This document shows, piece after piece, positions 55,450 through 64,000 of a stretch of DNA of 64,000 nucleotides. Position numbers and translations under genes: made by a program. Where the stretch lies: NCBI RefSeq assembly GCF_950023065.1, contig NC_088681.1, positions 46,782,836 through 46,846,835 of the forward strand. The letters run 5' to 3'. The notes under the pieces were generated by a model. The model worked only from the letters and a program-made list of their open reading frames with translations. It was not told the DNA's origin and did not search any database. How positions within the stretch are numbered: position 1 is the first letter of the stretch; each line of letters begins with the position of its first letter. The DNA comes from Planococcus citri (lineage: Eukaryota > Arthropoda > Insecta > Hemiptera > Pseudococcidae).

Positions 55450-57800
55450 ACATGTTACTTATTCATTATGCACCAGTTGAACGTTTTTCATGCAGTTTTC
55501 GACGTTTTTCTCCTAAAATTTTCAATTTTAATATCGGCAAGTCTCGCTTTAGCGGTCTCGTCCACGCAGCGAAGCTAGAATTTGGCTACAGCAGGCGATA
55601 TTCATACCCATATTTTAATTTCGCGTCTGTAAAATAACGTCGTGTAACGTATAATTTGCATCGAATTCGCAAACCTGGCTCAACTCTGAAATAAATACGT
55701 AGGTATATATGTATAACGCCGTTGCTGTTACCAGTGAAATCGAACCTTACGAGAGGTGAAGAGAGGACGGAGGGTGTATAGAGTGCAATGTTGTGGGATA
55801 CAATATTACAGACTGAAGAGAAAAAAAATCAAATCATATGCAAAGTGGGTAATTTTATTATAATTTGCTCGCATTTCAGTAATAAATAATCACAAAGCAT
55901 GGAAATTCTCGACTTTATTCGGAAAATGATATAGCAGTATGCGAATAGAAGAATAAGGATACAAGAGCAGAAAAATATGAAAAATAGCATGGGTAGCTTT
56001 TTAATGAAACGAACGAACTAATCCAAGGTATATAGGTATACCTTGTAGTATGTATGTGGTCTATCATAGGAAGAAAGTAAATTAGATCAGATAAAAATGG
56101 GCTAATAAACGTGCCGAACTTAATAACATATTTTAAACGTATTTTTGGTAATCTGTGAAGCGTTGCTAAACATTGAGGTAGGCTATAAAGAGTCATAGAC
56201 TACAGAGTCGTGTACCTGGCTATGCGAATAATGACGATGACCGAGGACGGAAGTCGATAACAGTATGAAATTCAATTTATTCGAGCGAGGAAATTTTTCA
56301 TTTCAGTCTGCAAAATGGAAGGCAATAGGCGTCATAGTACTATGTTCAAAACAGAGACGTGTATACCATTATTCAATTAGTTGGAACAATGACGACGACG
56401 ATGATGATGATGATGATGATGATGATGAGGTACTACTACTACGTAGTTAAGTTACGCAGAGGCTAGAATATCCAAGAGAGGGACAGTTGAGGGTGCTATA
56501 AGGTGGACACCCTGTATATAAGCTGCGTACAAATTGCCTCTGTGTGCGTGTGGTCGCACGGAGTGAACGTACTCCGAATTTCATCGCACGATAAGAGCCA
56601 CAGAGTAGGAGTAGAGGCGATGAAGGCGAGAGGAATTCGCAGAGAGAGAGAGAATGCGTAAAAAAAGCTCGCGGAAAGGGGAATGAAAGAAGTGCGAAAG
56701 TTGGCCAATGAGGGCGGGGGGGTCGGGGGCAATCGTAAGGAAAGGGGTAACGTGTCAAGAAGCTATCGTCGAGTACTCATGTAATATGCTATATGCCTCT
56801 CTGCAGCGCTGTAGCGCCACCATTGTCGTCGTCGGCCGCCCATAAAACGACGTACGAGTCAATGACCTAGACGACGGACGGCGTTTTCGAGTATGTTACA
56901 CGCAATTCGCGCTTCTTAGTAACGCAAAACGCCGTAGCCGGCCAGTGTTGCCACGTCTTCTAGCTCGTAATTTTTTTTTTCGACTGAACCGGAAACGCGG
57001 CGCGGTTTACTTTGTTGCGCGCAGATCCTCGTTCGCAGTGGTATTTTCTCTTCTCACAACGATAAAATTTTAATCGTCGAATAACCCCCCCTGCCCCCTG
57101 CCCCTGGCCCCTTTTCCCCGCCTCACGACATCACCTCGCCTGGCCTAACCGCGAATTTTTTTGCTTCTCTCTTATCAAATGATACGCGGCTGCTTCGCGC
57201 TGCGGCGGCGTGTTTTGTTACACAAATACAATATTTGACGATGAGAATGAACAGGAAGAGAAGAGAGGCAAAGAAATACCACCAAATATCCAAGTATAGA
57301 GAAGTTATAATCAACACCGTTGTTAAAAGATTTATATACGAGCCGTATAGAGTAAATTAATTATAGAGGAACCGCGGAGTCAACAACTTTTCAACGTCGT
57401 AAAAATCTCTCTTTCCTTTTCCAACACTCGTGTACACAACCGCGATAATCAACTTTAAATACGATTAAATGACAGTTTAATTCGTAACTTTGTATTCGTC
57501 GTGTCCGACTGCTGCTGGCTGGGCCTCTCTCGGGCTCGGCAACAGTATTCGGCCGACCATCGTTACTCATCTATAATTTCGACGAAAATGTTAATGAACG
57601 AGAAATACTCGACTCGTTTGGAAGTGTGTTTCATTAACAAAAATCACACCGATGTGATCAGATTTTTATTGACGAGTGAAGTGAAAAATGCCGGCGCGGC
57701 GATGGAAGGCAAAAGGGAGTGACATTCTTGGAAATCGTTCATTGCCTCATTATGTACTTCTATTCATGTGTGTTATTTTTGTTTTATTATGGAGTGTTTT
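55450..57800. promoter_or_regulatory. CpG-rich unique block, possible promoter or 5' exon
   Basis: CpG density is highest at about 56,780-57,060 and 57,490-57,560 (for example GGAAACGCGGCGCGGTTTAC near 56,991). It includes a (GAC)n/(GAT)n microsatellite at 56,391-56,429. Overlapping frames on both strands (56,447-56,758 minus; 57,501-57,722 plus) are unrecognised. The plus frame 57,501-57,722 is the less biased of these and is followed by AT-rich intron-like sequence, but has no clear donor. A terminus-like ACACCCTGTA lies at 56,507. Confidence 0.35.
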
Positions 57801-58024
57801 CCAACTGTAAAGGGTTTTATGGGAGAAGTTGATAAGAATTTGTGCGGTGGTCTTGTCATACAATTTTGTGATTTTGTGTTTTTTTTTTCAAGTTACATGG
57901 ATCGGACCATTAAAAATCTGTTGTGAAAATGGTAATGTTGATTTTCTGAAAGAATTTGGAAAAATTCAGCAAACGTTGTGAAATCTGTCGTGGAAAATAC
58001 AATTTGTCCCAAAATGATTTCCAT

Positions 58025-58340
58025 CTACCGCGGAAAATGATTAGATCTGATTAAATCTGATCACGTGATCAGACCCAGACATTTATTAGATCTAATTTGA
58101 ATTGACATGATCAGACCTCCAGATCTAATCAGATCTAGTCAGATCAAAGTTTTGACCAAATTAGATCAGTTCAAACCAGATAAGATCCAATAGAGAAGAC
58201 CTGATTGTATCTAACCATGCAAATCAGAACAGCAGATTTGATCAGATCCGGACATTTCATAGATTCAGTTAGATCTATTCAGAGCTGATCATACCCAATA
58301 GAGAGACCTGGTCGGATCAGACCAGATCTGACTAGATCTA
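58025..58340. repeat. AGATCTGATCA word cluster
   Basis: About 315 bp of densely packed, degenerate (A)GATCTGATCAGA words on both strands, at least 15 copies by eye, with TGATCACGTGATCA near 58,055 as a perfect palindrome. No terminal repeat was found to delimit an element. Confidence 0.85.
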
Positions 58341-59690
58341 AACCTGTAGTGGCAGTGTGCCTGATCTCATTCAAACAGTGCCACACCCTAAGAATTCTAT
58401 TCATCAAGGAAAGGAAAAAACTAAGTACATATTGATACTGCCAGGACTGTTAAACCAAAATGATTTGGGTTTCAGTTTTGGTTTTGGGTCTGGATTTTTA
58501 AAATGGTTTATATCCATTTTGGGCTTACGTAAAATTCTATTGTTTTGGGATGGGTTTCAGTTTTGGGTTCTTGAAAAATAATTGTGGTTTCAGGTTGTGA
58601 GGTTGGGATCAATGAAAAACCCATATAACACAAAGTTGATGAAAAATATGAGATCTCTAATCCGTCACACTTGTTGACAGCTATGTTGATGCAAGATGAG
58701 TGAGAAGTTGATATCAAAATTGATTATTGTCTCTCTTCCATCTAGGTCTTGAGGGTGTCGACATAGTCTGGACATTGATTGTTCGAGTCTAGAAGTGATT
58801 GATTCTGATTGAAAATATGTTAAACAGTGGCCAAATCTCTGTGTTTTCATTAAAAAAAAAAAAATTATCCTGAAAAGCCCTACTTGAAAATAAATTTTTA
58901 GAGTAAAAAAATCTGATTTGGATAGAGTTTTGGATTTTGATCTCATTCTCAGGTCACATGAGTGCATGCATATTTTTTTATTTGTTCCTAACTACTTGAC
59001 CATCACAACTGATGCCTTATTATGAGGTATTTGAAGGATATATACTGCTCTTTTTATTCCAGACTTGGAAAATTCTATAGTTTTGTGTGCTAATGTGCTG
59101 TCGACTTTGAACATGACAAACATTTCTGCAAGACCTCGAAATCTTGTAGATACTTTTGTATGTAGATCTTATGATTGACATCAACTTTACATCGACATGA
59201 CAACCAGAATTTTGATATTGATAATAGAATCAAAAAAAGCACCTGCAATTGCAGATATAGTATATCTTATACTTAATCTATATAAAAATGTTGGCCTTCA
59301 TGGAGTGACATTTCTTACAGAAGCGCATTAGGTACATTTTTTAAAAAAAATGTCAATTCTTGCTCAAGTTATTGTGAACTTACCCTCATTTACTTCTTTT
59401 GGGACTAGTGTTTCAATTTTTTAAAACATTCATGTAAAATCATTTATATACCTACTTTTGTCAAAGTCACATGATGATCTCATCACTGCTATAAGGGTAA
59501 GGGTCCCCCTGGTTTACTTTTTGAATTTCTCAGAGCCAAATTGAGCTGAAAAATGTCGGTGATGGCTTAAACAATAGCTTGACATGTCTACTTCAACATC
59601 CCAAAGCCCCAAGACCCAACATTTTTATTTACTACTTATCTTTTTTTACATTTTCCAAAAAAGTTCAAAAATCCAACAAAAAAAAGTGAC
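58340..59690. other. AT-rich stretch, no gene seen
   Basis: Contains iterated GGGTTT(C/T)AGTTTTGG words at about 58,465-58,605. No conserved frame. Confidence 0.45.
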
Positions 59691-60217
59691 CCAAATATCG
59701 ACCCCCTAAAAACATGTTAAAAATGAGTAAAAAAAACACCAAAATCAAAGTCTAAAGGCGTCAATACAATTAATATTTATTACTTAATACCTGAATATCG
59801 TCGCCTTAGTTGCAAAACCTCGTATCTCCAACTCTTGAGATCACACCTTGTGTAAACCGTTCTTTTTGCACTGTAGCGCTCCCTATTGGACTTTGATGCT
59901 CAACTAAAAGATAAGTAACAGAGGGGGACCACCCACTCTTACCTAGCTTTTAGTTGAGTGTTCAAGTCCAATAGGGAGCGCTACAGTGCAAAAAGAATGG
60001 TTTACACAAAGTGTGATCTCAGAGTTGGAGATACGAGTTTTTGCTACTAAGGCGACGATATAAAGTATTTAGAACGTTTTTACAAATTATGAAACTTGGT
60101 CACTTACCAAAAAAAAGTGACTCTAATATCAATCCCCTCAAAAAACGTGTTAAAATTTCAAAATGAGTAAAGAACACCAAAATCAAAGTCTGAAGATGTT
60201 AAAACAGATATTTATTA
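59690..60217. repeat. About 100-bp direct repeats bracketing a hairpin
   Basis: 59,690-59,790 and 60,113-60,217 are direct copies (AAAAAAAAGTGAC, then CACCAAAATCAAAGTCT, then ATATTTATTAC). The right copy is cut at its end by the Tigger-like MITE starting at 60,218. The hairpin at 59,795-60,061 lies between the two copies. Confidence 0.75.
59795..60061. mobile_element. Hairpin MITE (267 bp)
   Basis: Almost the whole length folds on itself: ATATCGTCGCC at the left edge and GGCGACGATAT at the right, with CACTGTAGCGCTCCCTATTG near 59,869 mirrored by CAATAGGGAGCGCTACAGTG near 59,970. Arms are about 120 bp with only scattered mismatches, and the loop is near 59,920. No target duplication was identified and no coding sequence is present. 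Confidence 0.8.
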
Positions 60218-61033
60218 CAGTATACTCTCGATAACTCGAAATCCAAGGGGAATGGTCATTCATTCGACTTATACAGGTTTTTGAGGTAATCAGTTTCAAG
60301 TTATGCAGGTTAGATTTTGAGGGCGTTCGAGTTATAGAGGTCTTACAAAATGAATGAATTGAGAGATATTGTTACCTTAATGCTGAATCCATGTATGTCC
60401 ATAAAAAAATTGTCTTTTTGCACCTCTGATAAGAGTCTGGGATGCCCTGAATTGAAAAATTTAGGTAGGTACATCTGAGTGCTGTAAAAGTGCACCACGG
60501 AAGATGCCTGAAGCTGACCGATGTTCAATCAAAACTCGACGAACCCTTCCAAGCATATCCAAACCTTATCAGTGATGTGTATAATTGTACTTTTTTTGTG
60601 TGGACATACACGGATGTGGCATTAAGGTAACGATATGTAAGTGCATAAAAGATAGAAGTATGAGTTGGAATACTCGAGTTATAGAGGTAAATGCTTGGCA
60701 ACATACGACTTATAGAGGCTTTCTCGCTATTTTCAGCAAAAGTTTAGCTTTGAGTTACAACTGCAATGTGTAAGTGCATAAAAGATGGAAGTATGAATTG
60801 AAATTTTCGAGTTATAGAGGTAAACACTCGACAACATACGACTTATACGAGAGGCTTTCTAGCTATTTTTGGCAAAGTTTAGCTTCGAGTTACGACTGGT
60901 TTGTGTAGTCAATTTCGACTTATCCGAGTAAAGTTAACATTGAGTGTTAAGGAGATTTCAAGGGGAATTGAAGGTTGGTTTGGCTAATAGAGGGTTTCAA
61001 GTTAACGAGTTTCAAGTTATCGAGAGCATACTG
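60218..61033. mobile_element. pogo/Tigger-like element (816 bp)
   Basis: Termini CAGTATACTCTCGATAACTC and inverse (GTTATCGAGAGCATACTG), with TA at 60,216-60,217 and 61,034-61,035. GAGTTATAGAGG and CGACTTAT words occur throughout, and a 133-bp internal tandem duplication starts at 60,637 and 60,770 (GTAAGTGCATAAAAGAT(A/G)G). Short frames are present, but no DDE transposase is recognised. Confidence 0.88.
60637..60905. repeat. 133-bp tandem duplication inside the Tigger-like element
   Basis: Two adjacent units share GTAAGTGCATAAAAGAT, CGAGTTATAGAGGTAAA, CAACATACGACTTATA and GCAAA(A)GTTTAGCTT. They are moderately diverged, so the duplication is not recent. Confidence 0.85.
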
Positions 61034-61035
61034 TA

Positions 61036-62140
61036 CTTGACATATCAACATAAGAACATTTTACTGGAAACTTCGGCCCATTTCTTACAATTTTGGTTCA
61101 TCTTTTAGCACGTCTGTAGCAAAAAACAAAGTCTTGAAATTGCCAAAACAATGGGTGGTCAAATTTAGGGCACTTCATAAAAGTAACTTTGACCGGAAAT
61201 TTGAAAACTCACTACTGAAATTATCCAAAAAGTAATCTGCACTAATTATTCATTCAAGTGTCAGCTTTAAATAAAAATTAACACGAAATTTATCTGCCAA
61301 AAACTATTTTTGCAAGCTCACTTCGAACAAAATTTAAAATTTGATGTCGACTTTCTGATTTTCGTTTTTGCATGTCATTTCTCGCCATTTGGCTTTACAG
61401 CGGTGATTTTGGTCTCATTCGCTTTCTCTGTGAAAAAGGAATAAGAAAAATGTCTTTCTAAAAATTTTGTGGCATTATCAGGCGAAATAGAGTGGGGGTC
61501 GGGGAGGGGGTCGATCATCGGTACCCTTACTCTTATGGGATTATGGGAAGTGGGGTAAAATTTTCAGTAATTTTAATGATTTTTCTGAATGCTTTCAGCT
61601 CAAGTTTTCATTTATATCTTTCTAACAAGATCCTAGCACCCTTTTTTTTGTGGATTTTTGAACCATTTTCTAAAACTCTATTAGTTGAGAGCAACGTTGA
61701 ATTCATATTTTATTTTGGTTAATTGTTTTTTTTTGGGAGGGGGGGAATTTTTATTGGTTTTTTTTTTCAACATTTTAGTTTTTTTGTTGATTTCCACCAA
61801 AGTTAATAGGTATTATTTTGAGTTCATAATTTGGAATTTCATTTTAAAATATACTCATCGACACTTTTTCATGTCATTTGTGTGAATTTTTACAAAAATT
61901 CCATCATTTTTCAGCAATTTTGATTTTTTTTTGACAATTTTCTTAGTTTTAATAAGCATAATTTTTTTTTCAAGTTCATATTTTACTTCAACCTGTTTTC
62001 AACTGCAGTTTTTGCTAAACTTGAGTGGAATATTATTACGTTTTTGGCAATTTTCTATGATTTTAATGCGTTTTTTTGTGGTTTCATATCACGTTAACAT
62101 GTTTTCAACGCTCAATTTATAAAATCCACCGAAATTCATC
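61036..62140. other. AT-rich stretch, no gene seen
   Basis: T-rich Phe-biased frames, G run near 61,736-61,744. No recognisable element ends. Confidence 0.45.
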
Positions 62141-62365
62141 TCCAGCTAATCGACTCTCAGCATGTTGAAATTGGGGTATAAATTGAATTTTAGCATTGCA
62201 ACTTCCTTGTAAGGTGAAATATTGCGGAAATTTGACCATACAAAAATTTGCCGGAATCTCCAAAACTGATCAAAACTGTTCGAAACCGAATCGATTCGGT
62301 GGATCGAAAATGGAGTGTATATATCACCTTTCAGCTTTCTAGGTAAATTTGGTGACATTTTGTTC
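62140..62365. mobile_element. CTGGAG-family foldback fragment (right orientation)
   Basis: Collinear with the right arm of 1580-3643: GGAATCTCCAAAACTGATCA, then GAAACCGAATCGATT, then TTTCAGCTTTCTAGGTAAAT. Diverged and truncated. Confidence 0.6.
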
Positions 62366-62399
62366 TTCATTTTTCAAGTACCTAGGTAAGTAGCTATTT

Positions 62400-63785
62400 T
62401 TGGGAAGTTGCTTTTGCATTTTTGCAATTTCAAAATGACCTCTTTTGAGCAAAACATTGCAATTTTCAAAAAAAAATTTAGCCTACAAATTTGATTTATT
62501 TTTTGAAAATAAGGTGTTCAAAATATACTACATTCTCTTCTTTTGGATTAATATCATTTAAAAGGCTCAATTTAATTGGACCTTCATGTGAGAAATTTTT
62601 TGCAGCATGAGTCATGAAACCTTTTTTCTGGTCTCCCTCCTTAAAAAAAAAATCCCAAAACCTGCATCAATTTGCAAGAAAATACATTCAAAATTAGTAC
62701 ACAAAAAACTGCTACAGTGCTATGGCATTAATTTCTTCTGAAAGATAGAAAAATGTAGGATGGAAAAGAGCTAAACATAAAACCAAATCCCAACACTCGT
62801 TATCTTGGCTAATTATTTTATCTCATATTTGTGGTAATCTTTCTCGGAAGAAACGTTCTAAAACCTCGTGTACGATTACATAGGGCATTGAAAAATTTCA
62901 TCAATTTAATCAAAAACCTGCATTCTGAAGGCTAATTGATCTGAATGTAACTTCATTAGGTTACATTCTTGCATTTCCACATTCCACGAATATTTCGCTA
63001 CATTTCAGTAAATTGTAAATACGCGAGCTGGTCGTGTTAATTTATTCAATTATTATACGCGACAAAAATCTTCGTTCACGACATGAAAGATAAAGCAAAG
63101 TATAAGTCTGCATGGTCGCATGCAAACAAAAACAGAAAAACATCTCGCTAATAAAGCTCTGTGTAAGCAAACATATAAGTAGGTATTTGTACTTGATAAC
63201 CAAGGTACCTACCTAAGAAATAAGAAGACTTCAGCTACTCGTAGGTATCTGAGGATGAGAATAGCAAGAGAGAGAGAGGGGGGGGTAAAAACAATTGAAA
63301 AACACGCTCTATATTCGATTAATAAGATGCACTGTGCAGCAGGTGAACGTGTTAAATGGTAAAAAAAAATGTCAATTGTTTGAAAAAATATCGTATTAAT
63401 GGAAATATTCCACTGATTCGCGTTTATGCTGTGTGTTGTGTACTCGTACGCTGCCATTTACCCGAGTCGAGAAATGCATAAAATGCATCGCATACCAAAT
63501 CCTATTATCGCTTTGTGAATAATCAGCGGAATATTTTCGAGCGAATACGCGTTGGCGAAAAATGTTTCCAACGGTTCGTGATTTTTTTTTTGCTTTTTTC
63601 AAACGCGTGTTTTAGATTAATGCGTGGAATGGGAATAGTTTTGGAATGAGGTGTTAGAGGTAAATGCTCGATAAGGACTCTGAAAGTAAAAACGTATCCT
63701 AAGTGACCTGAAAGGAGCGATGGAAAGGAGAGGATGCAATTTTTGCGCTAATAAAGTTTTTAGTCACAAAATCTAGGTAGGTATT
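62400..63785. other. AT-rich, then CpG-bearing unique sequence
   Basis: No gene identified. 63,000-63,700 is CpG-bearing and non-repetitive, with an (AG)n/G run at about 63,268-63,285. Two overlapping minus-strand frames (63,209-63,457 and 63,396-63,602) are unrecognised. Confidence 0.35.
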
Positions 63786-63789
63786 TTCT

Positions 63790-64000
63790 TTCTAAAAATT
63801 TGCTAAAAGTCGAAAAATATGCTTCAGTGCCTGAAATTTTGGCAGATGATGAATTTTTGAGTATTTTCGAAGAGTGCAGTAATGCTGAACCTTCCCTTAC
63901 AAATTATCGAACTGGCCAAAATCCCTACTTGGATGTTAATTTTTCCATTTGAGCATCAAAGTGGCCATTTTGGAGTAGGTGGCCATATTAGGGCACTTGA
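63790..64000. mobile_element. CTGGAG-family fragment running off the window
   Basis: AAAAGTCGAAAAATATGCTT, then TGAAATTTTGGCAGATGATG, then AAAGTGGCCATTTTGG follow the order of the right arm of 1580-3643. Heavily diverged; the right end may continue beyond the window. Confidence 0.5.

Noticed and set aside
1..64000. tRNA, rRNA and snRNA genes
   Set aside because: Scanning by eye for TTCRANY-type B boxes with paired acceptor stems and for conserved rRNA or snRNA words gave nothing credible; a covariance-model search could still find a diverged one.

Overview
This window looks like non-coding, repeat-dense nuclear DNA from an insect or other arthropod. It is strongly AT-rich, with long homopolymers, many short AT-rich words, very long stretches without a conserved open frame, nested transposable elements, and spliceosomal-type splice signals. 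The short word TAGGTACCTACC recurs throughout. Together these suggest an insect with a large intergenic or intronic fraction, possibly a hemipteran; that placement is inference and weak. I found no host gene that I can name with confidence, no tRNA or rRNA gene, no CRISPR array and no bacterial-style operon.

The sequence alternates between two textures. One is CpG-poor, T/A-rich repeat DNA made of foldbacks, MITEs, word arrays and retroelement relics. The other is CpG-bearing, apparently single-copy DNA at about 3.65-5.25, 10.7-12.5, 17.2-18.6, 29.4-30.6, 33.7-34.2, 39.45-41.2, 43.3-44.8, 48.4-49.9, 55.5-57.8 and 63.0-63.7 kb. Promoters, first exons or enhancers would most plausibly lie in the second kind. 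The best host coding candidate is a 77-residue ORF with a signal peptide at 5020-5253.

Layout. 1.58-3.64 kb is a 2.06-kb palindromic (foldback) transposon flanked by TA, with degraded relatives at 38.7, 42.1-42.7, 48.1, 52.6, 54.9, 62.1 and 63.8 kb. 5.87-7.50 kb is another foldback split by a 969-bp solo LTR with a perfect 5-bp target duplication. 7.99-10.44 kb is a third foldback split by a 5'-truncated RTE-like LINE whose catalytic motif is mutated. 13.46-14.48 kb is a TIR element full of TCGACAT words. 18.98-20.78 kb holds a foldback, a hAT MITE with an 8-bp duplication and a pogo/Tigger-like MITE. 26-29.4 kb holds a foldback, a TA-flanked MITE, a GGTTAAC-word hAT-like element and a tandem repeat. 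31.7-32.7 kb is a TTCGCGAATGATTCA minisatellite. 36.6-38.6 kb is a higher-order tandem repeat. 45.5-48.0 kb is a second LINE relic with an intact YADD box, split cleanly by a Tigger-like MITE. 52.8-55.4 kb is a nest: a broken macro-domain (OARD1-like) gene fragment hit by one hAT element and bordered by a second, which itself contains a third TIR element. 59.7-61.0 kb is a hairpin element next to another Tigger-like MITE.

The most interesting pattern is a set of short TIR elements whose interiors consist largely of degenerate copies of the word next to their own terminus (ACGAAACG, GGTTAAC, ACCCGGGTA, TCGACAT). The second is two possible recursive-splice (ratchet) sites on the plus strand, at 23,980 and 52,389, each followed 47-62 nt later by a strong GTAAGTAA donor. 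These would fit a window lying inside one very long plus-strand intron.
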